Source: Coriobacteriia bacterium (lineage in GTDB: Bacteria; Actinomycetota; Coriobacteriia; Coriobacteriales; QAMH01). Taken from it: a stretch of DNA of 64,000 bases. Both the position numbers and the translations under genes were made by a program. The notes under the pieces were generated by a model. That model did no database searches and was not told the DNA's origin. It worked only from the letters and a program-made list of their open reading frames with translations. Positions 27,401 to 36,117 of the stretch are shown here, piece after piece. The DNA lies in assembly GCA_003149935.1 (NCBI GenBank), contig QAMH01000005.1:62001-126000 (forward strand). The letters run 5' to 3'. Within the stretch, counting starts at the first letter, position 1; the number at the start of each line of letters is the position of its first letter.

Positions 27401-27642
27401 CCGAGACGGTCATCGAGGGCCTCATGTCCGGCGTCTTCGCCGTCCTCCTCGTGACGCTGGTATCGCTGCCCGTGAATGCCATCGTGCTCGCAATGATGAA
27501 CATCTCGGGTATCCTTGCGCTGCCCATCACTGCCGCACTCATCCTCATCCTCATCAGCGTCTTCTTGACCTTCATCGCCGGCCTCGTGCCCGCCATGAAT
27601 GCCGCCCGCCGCGATCCCGTCGAGGCGTTGCGCAGCGAATAG
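24451..27642 (+). CDS. MacB-type ABC exporter, ATPase-permease fusion with large extracellular domain
   Basis: A 1063-residue single polypeptide. Residues 1-230 are an ABC ATPase of the LolD/MacB type: GPSGSGKTT, LSGGQMQRVAIARALVNDP, DIVLADEPTGALD. A first membrane helix lies at about 275-300, then about 600 residues of extracytoplasmic sequence rich in Ser, Met, Asp and Ala, then three helices and an FtsX-type C-terminus ending AMNAARRDPVEALRSE. Typical MacB is about 650 residues, so the outer domain is roughly twice normal size. The gene starts 14 bases after cydB and is probably cotranscribed. Substrate unknown; peptide or lipopeptide export or a mechanotransmission role is typical. Confidence 0.88.
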   Translation: MIELKHLRKSYRVGDFEQKALDDVSISFRDNEFVAVLGPSGSGKTTLLNILGGLDHADTGELIINGTSTKDYSSADWDTYRNHHIGFIFQSYNLIPHQTVLSNVELALTLTGVSREERRARAMAELERVGLAEHANKKPSQLSGGQMQRVAIARALVNDPDIVLADEPTGALDTETGIQVMDLLSEIASDRLVIMVTHNPELAYDYANRIVKLHDGRISDDSNPFEPSKADEQTAKLAASQRNKVTDGHKKHASMSFLTALALSFNNLMTKKGRTFLTAFAGSIGIIGIAAILALSNGVNNYIAKVEEDTLSSTPLTITQSSFDVTSIMMQAGDYVHGDGEADVAEGVIPESTIMADVLTDVKTNDLKSLRSFFEADGGDVNRYVNAIVYGYGITPQIYKSDTSAGIKQLNPGALSSIMSNDINSAGMFSTMMGSASSFQEMLDDQKLLEEQYDIVAGAWPANYDECVLVLNKNGGISDYTLYSLGILDPDELNDLLMDALASEELDVPDTNVEFTQEEALALTFKVVNECDMYTRASSGSTWVDRSDDDGYMKAQIADGLDLKVVGIIKPSATASSTSMDEGIGYRHELVLHLIEQAASSPVVEAQMAEPDVDIFTGKTFESLKDDAESSFDMGSLFSIDQNMMARAFNVDSAAIEAAMASAMSGAAASLDTSNMFADIPAPDFSDLDIDASAGMPSASQVAALEQSLGQMSSGVVMGFMQYVSSNPGSMADLPGAWSAYQQSDAYRTIINQTATGIVSGMSGSSEQLQKVFTDAIQKKMNEYMTGQLVPYLQTKMGTMLQSYTTSLASSMASALSSAMGSAVSVDPSMFARSITVNMDQDELTSMFMNLARSNDLSYENNLQTLGYADIADPITISIYAKSFDDKQVVEDIIDQYNTDMEASGEENKTISYSDIMGALMSSVTNIIDMISMVLIAFVSISLVVSSIMIGIITYISVLERKKEIGILRAMGASKGNVANIFNAETVIEGLMSGVFAVLLVTLVSLPVNAIVLAMMNISGILALPITAALILILISVFLTFIAGLVPAMNAARRDPVEALRSE

Positions 27643-27711
27643 CGTCCAGGGCCTGTCCCGGCATGCGGGGCGGGCCCGTGCGCGAGCTGCGTTTGGAATG
27701 ACGCATACGGT

Positions 27712-28554
27712 ATGTCAACCGCCATTAGCCACAGAAGAGGACTTGCGTACGTTCTGATATCCGCCGTGTGCTTCTCGCTCGCTGGCGTGCTCATCAAGGT
27801 CATTCCGTGGAATCCCATCAGCATCAATGGCGCCCGCTGCATCTTCGCGATCATCCCGATGTATCTCTACCTGCGTGCGACGGGCAGGCGTTTCCACGTC
27901 AACAAGCAGATCATCGGCGGTGCCGTGCTCGACTTCGCCATGCTCGAGACCTTCGTCATCGCCAACAAGCTCACGACGGCCGCAAACGCGATCGTCTTGC
28001 AGTTTACCGAACCCATCTGGGTCATCTTGCTGGCTTGGATCATCTTTCGCTCGCGGCCGCGCCGGAGCGCCGTTGTGGCGAGTTTCGTCGTAATCGCCGG
28101 TATTGCCTGCTTCTTCTATGACAGTCTTAATGCTGGCGGTATGTTGGGAAACATTCTTGCGATTGTCTCCGGCGTTGCCTATGCGGGCGTGTTCCTTCTC
28201 AAGGAGTCACCCGAGTGCGATTTCGAGTGCGCGGCGATACTAGGCTTTGCGGCGTGCTTTGTCGCCGGCATCCCCTTCTATCCGCAAGAGACGCTCTTCA
28301 CGCCCGAGATCTTGGTGACAATCGTCGTGCTCGGTGTCGTCCAGCTCGGCTTCGCATACTTTTTCCTCTCCAAGGGCCTTGATGTGGTTTCTCCCGTGAC
28401 GGCTTCGCTCACCTCGACTATCGAACCGTTGCTCAATCCGATTCTGGTCGCAATCGTGGTGGGGGAGACCATAGGCCCCATCTCCATTTTTGGTGCGGTG
28501 TTGGTGGTTGGCGCGGCAACTGCCTATAACGTCTATGCGGCGCGCACTGGGTAG
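27712..28554 (+). CDS. EamA/DMT-family transporter
   Basis: A 280-residue protein with about ten membrane helices in two EamA repeats. The second repeat ends SPVTASLTSTIEPLLNPILVAIVVGE, a typical drug/metabolite transporter segment. It probably exports a metabolite; substrates in this family are too varied to name. It converges with the phosphate transporter gene, with 16 bases between the stop codons. Confidence 0.88.
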   Translation: MSTAISHRRGLAYVLISAVCFSLAGVLIKVIPWNPISINGARCIFAIIPMYLYLRATGRRFHVNKQIIGGAVLDFAMLETFVIANKLTTAANAIVLQFTEPIWVILLAWIIFRSRPRRSAVVASFVVIAGIACFFYDSLNAGGMLGNILAIVSGVAYAGVFLLKESPECDFECAAILGFAACFVAGIPFYPQETLFTPEILVTIVVLGVVQLGFAYFFLSKGLDVVSPVTASLTSTIEPLLNPILVAIVVGETIGPISIFGAVLVVGAATAYNVYAARTG

Positions 28555-28570
28555 TGTCTGCTCGAAACTG

Positions 28571-29617
28571 CTAGAAGAGCATGAAGATCTGCGCGAGTGC
28601 CCAGCCGATGAATCCGCAGCAGGGGAAGGTGAGCAGCCATGCCGCGACCATGCTCTTGGCAACGTCCCACTTGACGCGCTTGGGGTTCTTCGAGGCACCG
28701 ACGCCCATGATGGCCGCCGTACTGCAATGCGAGGTCGAGACCGGCATGCCGGTGATGGATGCAATGAAGAGCGTGATGACCGTCGTCGCCGATGCCGCCA
28801 CGCCCTGGTACTTCTCGAGCTTGACCATGTCCATTGCGACCGACTTGATGATGCGCTTACCGCCGACGAGCGTACCGAGCGATATGGCAAGCGAGCACAA
28901 GATCATGAGCCACAACGGAAACTCCGTCGCACCGCTCGTCTGCATGTCGAATGCGAGTGCGATACCCAAAAGACCGATTGACATGAACTTCTGGCCATCT
29001 TGTGCACCGTGCAAGAACGAGAGCGCGCATGCGCAAATGTCCTGAAGGACCACGCAGACCTTGTTGGCCTTGCCGCGGTTTGCGTGGGCGAAGAAGAACT
29101 CGATGATCCTGGTATTGACCCAGCCCAACGCAAACCCTGCGATGAGCGAGAAGAGCATGCCGTAGATGACGAGCATCCATTCGCTGACGACGACGCCGGC
29201 CAGCCCGTTCATGGCGATGGCGCCACCGGTGACACCGGCGATAAGCGAATGGGACTTTGACGCGGGAATGCCCCGATACCAGCAGAAAAAGCCCCAACCT
29301 ATGGATCCTATCATCGCGGCTATAAGGGCCATAAGTGCTTGGTGCGTGTTACCCGAGAAGTTGACCATGTTAAACATGGTATGGGCTACGGCCGTGGAGA
29401 TATATGTCATGCCCACGAGGCCGACAAAGTTGAAGATGGCCGCCAGAATCAGGGCCGTGCCCGGCTTGAGGCAGCGCGTCGAAACGGCTGAAGCGATGGC
29501 ATTGGGAGCATCGGTCGCACCCGAGATAACAGTGACGCCGATAACGAGGACGAGAATGACGATAAGCGCGGGATGAGCGCCCGCTTGCGCAATGAACACC
29601 GGAAGCGTCAGGTCCAT
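28571..29617 (-). CDS. Inorganic phosphate transporter, PiT family
   Basis: A 348-residue membrane protein. The duplicated PiT motif is visible as GATDAPNAIASAVSTR in the N-terminal half and ITGMPVSTSHCSTAAIMG in the C-terminal half. PiT proteins import metal-phosphate with H+ or Na+. Length is normal for the short Gram-positive and archaeal type. No PhoU-like gene is adjacent. Confidence 0.92.
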   Translation of the reverse strand: MDLTLPVFIAQAGAHPALIVILVLVIGVTVISGATDAPNAIASAVSTRCLKPGTALILAAIFNFVGLVGMTYISTAVAHTMFNMVNFSGNTHQALMALIAAMIGSIGWGFFCWYRGIPASKSHSLIAGVTGGAIAMNGLAGVVVSEWMLVIYGMLFSLIAGFALGWVNTRIIEFFFAHANRGKANKVCVVLQDICACALSFLHGAQDGQKFMSIGLLGIALAFDMQTSGATEFPLWLMILCSLAISLGTLVGGKRIIKSVAMDMVKLEKYQGVAASATTVITLFIASITGMPVSTSHCSTAAIMGVGASKNPKRVKWDVAKSMVAAWLLTFPCCGFIGWALAQIFMLF

Positions 29618-29751
29618 CTACTCGTCCATTCTGTCGGGAAGGGGCACCGAAATGTGCCCAAGGTATTCTACCGTAGATTCGCCTGACGAGAATCGGTATT
29701 CCGGGGCGAATGTGGCGACCTGGGCCTGACCGAGTCCTTCTCTGCCTCTGT

Positions 29752-29834
29752 CATTTCGAGCGGAGGCGCGAAGCGTCCCCCTCTGTCATTTCGAGCGAAG
29801 CTGCCGCCAGGCAGCGGAGTCGAGAAATCTCCCC
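29752..29834. repeat. GTCATTTCGAGCG-type repeats upstream of the regulator
   Basis: Two heads (about 29752 and 29784) with a GCTGCC-GCCAGGCAGC hairpin and a GGAGTCGAGAAATCTCCCC tail. They fill the distal half of the 368-base gap between the phosphate transporter and the LuxR regulator genes. The proximal half contains the motif array described next. Confidence 0.8.
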
Positions 29835-29855
29835 TCTACGAAAGCCAGTCCAATC

Positions 29856-29898
29856 TTATCCTTTGTATTACCCTTTGAATAACCCGTGAAAAGTACCC
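29856..29898 (+). promoter_or_regulatory. TTACCC-like direct-repeat array upstream of the LuxR regulator
   Basis: Four hexamers, TTATCC, TTACCC, TAACCC and GTACCC, have their third-position A at 29858, 29870, 29882 and 29895 (spacing 12, 12, 13). All face the same way, about 90-130 bases before the regulator start. Direct repeats in helical phase are how MalT-like multimeric activators bind. Autoregulation is inferred. Confidence 0.6.
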
Positions 29899-29985
29899 CA
29901 TTCGGATGATTTCTATTATGCTTCTCCTTGATAACTTAAGTTAGTTACCATGCGTGCTCCTGAGCCTTGGGGGAAGGGGTAATCG

Positions 29986-32664
29986 ATGGACCAGATTATT
30001 CATGCAAGACTCATAGAGCCTATGCTACCTTCGAATCTCGTGATGAATCGCCCTTTGATTGAAGAGCTAAGACGCGCAGTCTGCGATCAGCGCATTACCT
30101 TTCTTCACGCTCCAAGCGGATATGGAAAGACCGTAGCCATGTGCGAATTGAGCGAGATACTGAGGCAGGAGGGACACAGTGCAAGTTGGCTGAGCATCGA
30201 TCCGGCCTTGTCAGACCCGACGCAATTCTGGGCTCACGTTCATGCTTCGTTTGGAGAGAGCGCGTTTTGTCCCGGAGCAGAGCATAACGAACTTGCCGGT
30301 GACGGAGAGTCGCTGGCGGATATCCTGTTTCAGCATCGCGGAGAAGTCAAAGACGAGCGCTTTGTTTTCTTCGATGCCTTTAACCGAATAAGCTCGCTTT
30401 CTCTCATCGACGATTTCCTGCGTTTCTGTTTCGAGGCTCCTCCCGAATATCATTTTGTTGTAGGCACGCGGGAGTTTCTCGAGAGCTTTAAAACGGCAGC
30501 CTTCAAATATGGCGAACACGTATTCGAGGCCAGGGATCTCACCATCACGCAAGCCGAGGCTGAAGAACTGGTTCGGGATTCGTGTGGGAGCGCCTTTTCC
30601 GATGAGCTCATCGTCGAAGCGTATCGTGATACCGAAGGTTGGATTCAGGGCATCAAACTGCGTGCCCAGGCAATCGCGCGAAACGAGACAATGGGAATCA
30701 AAGGGGTGATAAACGGGAAAAACAACCTAGTGCGTGACTACTTTACATGCAACATTCTTTCCGATCTGCCTCCAGACGACGTTGATTTCCTCATTCGGGT
30801 GTCCTTGTTCGAGAAAATCAATCGCTCCCTCCTCGCGTTTGTCTTCGGTTCAGCCGTGGCAATCGAGAGATTCGATAGACTGCTGGCAGCCAACGTATTC
30901 ATCATGAACTGCGATTACGAAAACGAGTGGTATCGGCTTCATCCCATGTTCCTGGACATGCTCCGATATGAGCTGAAGCGTTTCAACATGAGTGAGTTAC
31001 GAGGCCTTTGCCTCAATGCGGCGGAATGGTTTCATGACAATGGTTATCCCGATGAGGCTGTAAAGTACCTCAGCATGTCGGGAGATTTGGACTATATAGA
31101 GGGGCTCGTGGAGGCGACAAGCGGGCTCGTGCGTCCGGATATGTCCATGGACTCCTTTGCGTGGATGTGTCGGGCCCCTGCCGCATCTGTCCCCACTTCA
31201 CCGTTTCTTTGTCTGATGGCCGTCTGGTCTTGCGTGACCTACGCGCGTCTTGAGGACGCGGACTTGTGGATGGGGGTCTTCGAGAAGCTCATCGAAAGCG
31301 GAGTCGTGACGCAGGAGACCTCACCCGAAATGGCCGCTTTCGCCATGAAATGCCTTTCCATGAAATATCTGGCGATGGAGGGTGACGGTGAGGGGGCGTT
31401 GCTTCTTTGCGAGGAGCTGCAAGATGGAAGCTGGCCCATAACTCCGTCGTTGCTCAGCATGATCAATCAGTCTCAGGGAGAGGCCTATTCGTATATCGGA
31501 GACTATGTTCAGGCGATGGACTACTATCTAAAGGCGCAGGCGAGTGCGAGCGTCGATCAGACCATCCATCAGCTTGTCTTCAACGAATACACCAATGCAG
31601 TCAATCTCTATTATTGCGGAGAGCATGGCAAGGCGGAGCGCTGCTGCGAGAGCCTTCTCAAGAAATGTCCGCCGGATTTCGCAATATACGGAGCGGCCTG
31701 TGCGCTTCTCGCGCGTATCCTCATAGAGCGAGATGACGTGAACCGGGTACCGGAATTGCTTCGCATATCCGAAGACGGCCTCTCTTGCTATCGTCACATT
31801 GATCTGTATCTCGACATAATGACGAGCCACGCCTCCTGGCATTTGACATCAGGCAGTTCCTCCACGGCTTTCGAGGTAATTACCGAGGCAATATTGCAAG
31901 GGGAGAAGTATCGAAACGTTCCTCGTGCGGCTCTGCTCTCGGCTTACTTTCTCCAGGCGCAGATTGCCCTGCACCGGGGCGATCTTAACGAGCTGCAACT
32001 CATAGAAAACAAGTTCGCGCTCCATCTAAGAGAGAGCGACATCTTTGGCACCTTGCTGTTCGACGCTATTCGCGCATTTGCCTTAAGGCTGCAAGGGGGT
32101 GACGCTGAAGTAGTCGAGCTACTCGATGCCATGATAGGTCGGGCGCTTGAGCGAGATTTCAATCGCATGGTCGTTATCGCGCTTGTTGAGAGGACCTTGA
32201 TTCTCAATGATATGGGTGAGAGCGCCTTGGCCATCACCTCCCTCAACGAACTTCTCCGGATTGCCCGCTTGCATGGTTACATGCGCACCGTATTGAACGG
32301 CGGAGCCCCCATGAAGCAGCTGCTCCGTGAGTATTCGACGACACGTAAGCTAGGTGGCGTTCTGCGAACCTATGTCAAAGACGTGCTGCTGCACTTCGAG
32401 GCGGAGAGTTCCGACAAGAGGGAGACTGCAGACGAGAGCACGGCATTTTTGGAGAGCGAATACATGCTCACCGCTCGCGAGATTGAGGTCCTGCGCCTGC
32501 TCAACATGGGGCTTTCGCGCAACGAGATTGCCGAAACGCTTTCCATCAGCATCAACACGGCAAAGAAGCACCTTTCCAACATATATGCCAAGATGGGAGT
32601 CCGCAACAAGACAGAGGCGCTCGAAGGGCTGACCCATGGCATTAGTCAGCGGGAAGCTGATTAG
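29986..32664 (+). CDS. MalT-like LuxR-family transcriptional regulator
   Basis: An 892-residue protein. The N-terminal AAA/STAND ATPase has Walker A APSGYGKTV near residues 38-46. The middle (about 330-800) is helical TPR-like repeats, as in MalT. The C-terminal LuxR helix-turn-helix (about 826-884) reads LTAREIEVLRLLNMG, then AETLSISINTAKKHLSNIYAKMG. This class binds a small inducer in the middle, ATP in the N-terminal domain, and multimerises on direct repeats. It has no membrane helices, unlike the 12-helix LuxR regulators also common in Eggerthellaceae. It heads the accessory metabolic locus and probably controls it. Confidence 0.93.
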   Translation: MDQIIHARLIEPMLPSNLVMNRPLIEELRRAVCDQRITFLHAPSGYGKTVAMCELSEILRQEGHSASWLSIDPALSDPTQFWAHVHASFGESAFCPGAEHNELAGDGESLADILFQHRGEVKDERFVFFDAFNRISSLSLIDDFLRFCFEAPPEYHFVVGTREFLESFKTAAFKYGEHVFEARDLTITQAEAEELVRDSCGSAFSDELIVEAYRDTEGWIQGIKLRAQAIARNETMGIKGVINGKNNLVRDYFTCNILSDLPPDDVDFLIRVSLFEKINRSLLAFVFGSAVAIERFDRLLAANVFIMNCDYENEWYRLHPMFLDMLRYELKRFNMSELRGLCLNAAEWFHDNGYPDEAVKYLSMSGDLDYIEGLVEATSGLVRPDMSMDSFAWMCRAPAASVPTSPFLCLMAVWSCVTYARLEDADLWMGVFEKLIESGVVTQETSPEMAAFAMKCLSMKYLAMEGDGEGALLLCEELQDGSWPITPSLLSMINQSQGEAYSYIGDYVQAMDYYLKAQASASVDQTIHQLVFNEYTNAVNLYYCGEHGKAERCCESLLKKCPPDFAIYGAACALLARILIERDDVNRVPELLRISEDGLSCYRHIDLYLDIMTSHASWHLTSGSSSTAFEVITEAILQGEKYRNVPRAALLSAYFLQAQIALHRGDLNELQLIENKFALHLRESDIFGTLLFDAIRAFALRLQGGDAEVVELLDAMIGRALERDFNRMVVIALVERTLILNDMGESALAITSLNELLRIARLHGYMRTVLNGGAPMKQLLREYSTTRKLGGVLRTYVKDVLLHFEAESSDKRETADESTAFLESEYMLTAREIEVLRLLNMGLSRNEIAETLSISINTAKKHLSNIYAKMGVRNKTEALEGLTHGISQREAD

Positions 32665-32713
32665 TTCGACTTGTAGGATGGCTAGGCTTTCCAGCGAGAG
32701 GTAATGGTTTTCC

Positions 32714-32775
32714 TTACCCTTTTGGCGCGATTGGGCCCTGATGAGCACCCCGGAAGGTACCCACGCTCTTATCCC
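32714..32775 (+). promoter_or_regulatory. TTACCC-like array in the 375-base gap before the transporter
   Basis: TTACCC (A at 32716) and then GCACCC, GTACCC and TTATCC with A at 32747, 32759 and 32771, exactly 12 bases apart. This matches the array before the regulator gene. The rest of the gap 32665-33039 shows no believable gene or other structure; a 76-codon open frame there has no Shine-Dalgarno and no recognisable protein features. Confidence 0.55.
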
Positions 32776-33039
32776 GTTGATTGGTACGTTTAGGGCGTTC
32801 TTGTTTCATTTTGCCCTCGATATCCTCGTCAACGTAAACGCGTCGAAAGGAATGGACAAGTTCGTCTCGACGCATGTTTCGGAACGTGAGACATCCCACG
32901 GAGAGGGGAGGAAGCGTCAGGTGCCGTCAATCGTCCATGGGGACTACTCCGCTTTCATGTGTGCTACGTGATGATAGAGGCAGCTGACTAGGGATGCTCA
33001 TCTTGAGTCCATCTATTTCAATTCAAATTGGAGGGCAAA

Positions 33040-34449
33040 ATGAGGGAAAAACTACCTTTTAAGGTGGGGATAACTGCGATTTCGATACTCATTGTAATCG
33101 TGACGTACCTTCTCCCAACTCCGGAAGGGCTTGTTTTCGAAGGCAAGATGCTGCTCGGCATTCTGGTAGCCTGTGTCATCATGTGGATTTGCGAGCCTAT
33201 CCCCATTGTCGTAACGGCATGGGCATTTGCCGCGGCTGTTCCCCTGATGGGTATTCTGGCTTCGGGAGAGACGTGGGCAAGCGGTGTAAGCGTTGCCATG
33301 ATTGTCTGCTTGCCGTGCTTCGCATTTGCACTATTCGTGCAATACTCAAGCATTTCGTTACGCATCATCGCCTTCATCTTGAAGTGGGCAAAGCATGATT
33401 CCAAGAAGGTGCTCGCGGGCCTGATGCTCGCGACGGCACTTCTTTCGTTGATTATCGATGACCTCGTTCTCGTCATCGTCATGCTTCCGTTTGCGTACAG
33501 AATTCTGGATGAGAATAAGACCCCGTGGGGCAACAAGTCCAATTTGGCCAAGGCCCTCGTGCTCGGCATCGCGTTTGCATCCTACATTGGTGGCTGGATT
33601 ACCCCCGTGGGTAGCGTTGTGAATATTCTTGCCATGGGCTTTGCCGAGCAGGCGTTCGGCATCACCGTGACGTTTGCAAACTGGATGGTGCTTGGCATCA
33701 TCATGAACATCGTTCTTCTACCCATCGCCTGGTTCACTATCGTCAAGATCTTCAAGCCCGAGCCCATCAGCGACGAGGCCATCGAGCGCATCCAGAAGGA
33801 GCGCTCCGAGATCTCCGGTTTTGGCAAGGACGAAATCTGGGGCATGCTCGTTATCGTCGTCACCTTGGCCCTGTGGATTGCCGGTTCGTGGTTCCCGCAG
33901 CTCGACATGACGGTCATCGGCCTGTTTGCCCTGTTCCTCATGTTCCTGCCGCCGTTCAAGTGCGTCTCGTTCAAGAAGTGGTGCGAAGAGAGCCCCTGGT
34001 CGGTTGTCATGCTCAACTGGGCCGTCGGTTGCTTTGTTGCTGGCTTCATCGCGACGGGCGCTATGGTCTGGCTCGTCAATACGGCGTTTGCGCCCCTTAT
34101 GGGTCTGCCTGTGGTCATCGTCATGATTCTCGTCGCGGTTTTTGCCTGCGTCGTCCACAACATCCTTCCCGCCGGCGCTGCTGTTGCCGGCCTCATCACG
34201 ATTCCCGTCTGCGGCCTAGTTATCAGCTTGGGCGGCAATGTCACCGCGGCGATTTTCATGTGCGCCGTGTTCTCATCCGCGGCGTTCCTCCTGCCACTTG
34301 ATCTATGCGTGTATGTCGCTTATTCGAACGAGCGCAAGTACTTCTCGCCATTCGACGAGCTCAAGGTTGGCTGGATTCCCAGCGTTGCGGCCATTCTGAT
34401 GGTCTCCATCGTGCTGCCGCTCATCTGCACTGCCATGGGCTTGGCATAA
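33040..34449 (+). CDS. DASS/SLC13-type anion:sodium symporter
   Basis: A 469-residue membrane protein with about 11-12 helices. The N-terminal GKMLLGILVACVIMWICEPIPI and the repeated GGWITPVGSVVNILAMGF and HNILPAGAAVAGLI segments are in the style of divalent anion:Na+ symporters (CitT/SdcS). The start is ATG 33040 after GGAGGG. These carriers import di- or monocarboxylates such as succinate or citrate. Position between the regulator and amidase/molybdoenzyme genes suggests it brings in the pathway's carboxylated substrate. An ArsB/NhaD-like ion transporter remains possible. Confidence 0.78.
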   Translation: MREKLPFKVGITAISILIVIVTYLLPTPEGLVFEGKMLLGILVACVIMWICEPIPIVVTAWAFAAAVPLMGILASGETWASGVSVAMIVCLPCFAFALFVQYSSISLRIIAFILKWAKHDSKKVLAGLMLATALLSLIIDDLVLVIVMLPFAYRILDENKTPWGNKSNLAKALVLGIAFASYIGGWITPVGSVVNILAMGFAEQAFGITVTFANWMVLGIIMNIVLLPIAWFTIVKIFKPEPISDEAIERIQKERSEISGFGKDEIWGMLVIVVTLALWIAGSWFPQLDMTVIGLFALFLMFLPPFKCVSFKKWCEESPWSVVMLNWAVGCFVAGFIATGAMVWLVNTAFAPLMGLPVVIVMILVAVFACVVHNILPAGAAVAGLITIPVCGLVISLGGNVTAAIFMCAVFSSAAFLLPLDLCVYVAYSNERKYFSPFDELKVGWIPSVAAILMVSIVLPLICTAMGLA

Positions 34450-34513
34450 GACGGGAAGTCGGATTCCGTCATTTATCGTAATCGCTGCGAGGCAGCGAAA
34501 GGGTCCCGGCCCC

Positions 34514-34528
34514 GAACATGTTCCGAAC
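34514..34528. promoter_or_regulatory. GAACATGTTC palindrome before amidase 1
   Basis: A perfect 10-base palindrome at 34514-34523 overlaps a direct repeat CCGAAC (34512 and 34523). It lies 50 bases before the amidase start. The spacing does not match the Gram-positive LexA box (GAAC-N4-GTTC). A role is unproven. Confidence 0.25.
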
Positions 34529-34572
34529 TGGTCATGCGAGGGGTCGGATCAATTTAGGGAAAAGAGCACAAC

Positions 34573-36054
34573 ATGATTACCGACGAATACCTGAGCGCCG
34601 TTGACCTTGCCTCGGATATCAGGGACAAGAAGCTCGCACCTTCGGAAGTGGTCGAGGAGACCATCAGGGCGATTGACGAACGTAACCCATCTATTAACGC
34701 TTTCGTCTACACCAACTATGACGAGGCGCGCGAGAAGGCCAAGGCCGAAGATGACAAACTTGCCCGTGGCGAGGCGAGTGGAGCTTTCTTTGGCGTTCCG
34801 ACCGCCGCGAAGGACTTCATCCCCGGCATTCCGGGCTGGCCCGGCACGTTTGGCGGCATCAAGGCCCTCTCTCACATGATTGACGATCATTGGGGCAGCT
34901 ACACGGGCGCCATGAACGACGAAGGTGCGATCATGATTGGCAAGACGAACTCGCCTTCTCTCGCATTCCGTGGTACCTGTGACAACAAGATGTTCGGTCC
35001 TACGAGCACACCCTTCAAGCCCGGATACAATTCCGGCGGATCATCGGGTGGTTCGGCAGCTGCCGTCGGAGACGGCATCCTGCTCATAGCCGAGGGCACC
35101 GATGGTGGTGGTTCCATCCGAATCCCGGCTGCCTGGTGTGGCTGCTATGGCTTCAAAGCGGGCAATGGCATCATTGGCGGCGCCCCGCGTCCGAACGCCT
35201 ATGGCACCTGTCATCCGTACTGTTGGGATGGAACGATATCCCGCACGGTCAAGGACGCGGCCTATGCACTACAGGCGATGGCGGGCTACGATCCCTTCGA
35301 TCCCAACAGCATCGACTTCGGCAATCGCGACTATATTGCCGCGCTCGATAAATCCATCAAAGGTATGCGCATCGGTTTCACGCCCGACTTCGGTATCTTT
35401 CCGGTCGAGCCCGAGATCGCACGCATGTGCGAGGCAGCCGCGAAGAGATTCGAGGACGCAGGCGCCATCGTCGAGCAAGCCACCTTCGATTTCAAACGTT
35501 CCGCCTTCGAACTTGCCGAGGCATGGGACCGCATGATCACCATTTCGGGTGGCCTGGGAACGATCGAGGAGTTCAAGGCCGGCGGTATCGACCTTCTGCG
35601 TGACCACGCAGATGATCTGCCCGATGAGCTCATCTACTGGGTCGAGGATGCCTACAAGCGTGGGTATGTCGACTTCCACGATGACGAGGTCATCCGTACT
35701 GAGGTCTTCGACCAAATCCAGGGGGCATTCCAGGACTACGACCTCCTCCTCTCGCCAACCCTCGCATGCCATCCGGTCAAGAACGATGCCAATCGCAATA
35801 CCGTTGGCCCTTCGACAATTAACGGTGTGAAGACCGAGCCGCTCATCGGCTTTTGCCTTACGTTCTTCTGCAACTTCACCGGCAACCCGGCAGCTTCCAT
35901 TCCAGCCGGCCTTTCCGAGGACGGCTTCCCAGTTGGCCTGCAGCTTATCGGCAACCGTTACGGCGAGCGCGACCTGCTCTCGGCTAGTGCGGCTTACGAG
36001 CGCGTTAACCCGTGGGCAGTGGATTACGAGGTTACGAAGAACCGCACACTTTAG
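34573..36054 (+). CDS. Amidase-signature hydrolase, paralogue 1
   Basis: A 493-residue amidase-signature enzyme. The Lys-cisSer-Ser triad is visible as K80 (VPTAAKDF), S157 (NSGGSSGGSAAA) and S181 (EGTDGGGSIRIPA). Such enzymes hydrolyse carboxamides, N-acyl bonds or aryl-amides. It is not likely to be GatA: no gatB or gatC adjoins it and it stands in a catabolic context. An almost colinear paralogue lies at 39628-41118. A terminator-like hairpin separates it from the molybdoenzyme gene downstream. No signal peptide, so cytosolic. The natural amide is unknown; an amide-conjugated aromatic acid is one possibility given the neighbours. Confidence 0.88.
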   Translation: MITDEYLSAVDLASDIRDKKLAPSEVVEETIRAIDERNPSINAFVYTNYDEAREKAKAEDDKLARGEASGAFFGVPTAAKDFIPGIPGWPGTFGGIKALSHMIDDHWGSYTGAMNDEGAIMIGKTNSPSLAFRGTCDNKMFGPTSTPFKPGYNSGGSSGGSAAAVGDGILLIAEGTDGGGSIRIPAAWCGCYGFKAGNGIIGGAPRPNAYGTCHPYCWDGTISRTVKDAAYALQAMAGYDPFDPNSIDFGNRDYIAALDKSIKGMRIGFTPDFGIFPVEPEIARMCEAAAKRFEDAGAIVEQATFDFKRSAFELAEAWDRMITISGGLGTIEEFKAGGIDLLRDHADDLPDELIYWVEDAYKRGYVDFHDDEVIRTEVFDQIQGAFQDYDLLLSPTLACHPVKNDANRNTVGPSTINGVKTEPLIGFCLTFFCNFTGNPAASIPAGLSEDGFPVGLQLIGNRYGERDLLSASAAYERVNPWAVDYEVTKNRTL

Positions 36055-36066
36055 AGAAAGACCAGA

Positions 36067-36100
36067 CGCGCCCGCCCTTGCCGACGGGCGCGCTTTGTTT
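36067..36100 (+). terminator. Terminator-like hairpin between amidase 1 and the molybdoenzyme
   Basis: An 8-base perfect stem (CGCGCCCG / CGGGCGCG) with a 10-base loop is followed by CTTTGTTT. It stands between genes that otherwise look like one operon, so it may lower expression of the downstream enzyme or separate two units. Confidence 0.7.
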
Positions 36101-36117
36101 GAATGAAAGGACAAGCG

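Noticed and set aside
27650..27690. Terminator after the MacB-like gene
   Set aside because: GGGCC/GGCCC-type pairing is possible but there is no T-run and the stem is interrupted; not strong enough to list.
32741..32971. 76-codon open frame in the gap before the transporter
   Set aside because: No Shine-Dalgarno, no recognisable protein features, and it overlaps the motif array; more likely promoter sequence.
34514..34523. LexA/SOS box
   Set aside because: GAAC and GTTC are separated by 2 bases, not the 4 of the Gram-positive LexA consensus.
34573..36054. Amidase as glutamyl-tRNA amidotransferase subunit A (GatA)
   Set aside because: Paralogous pair in a catabolic locus, no gatB or gatC nearby; general amidase-signature enzyme is the safer call.
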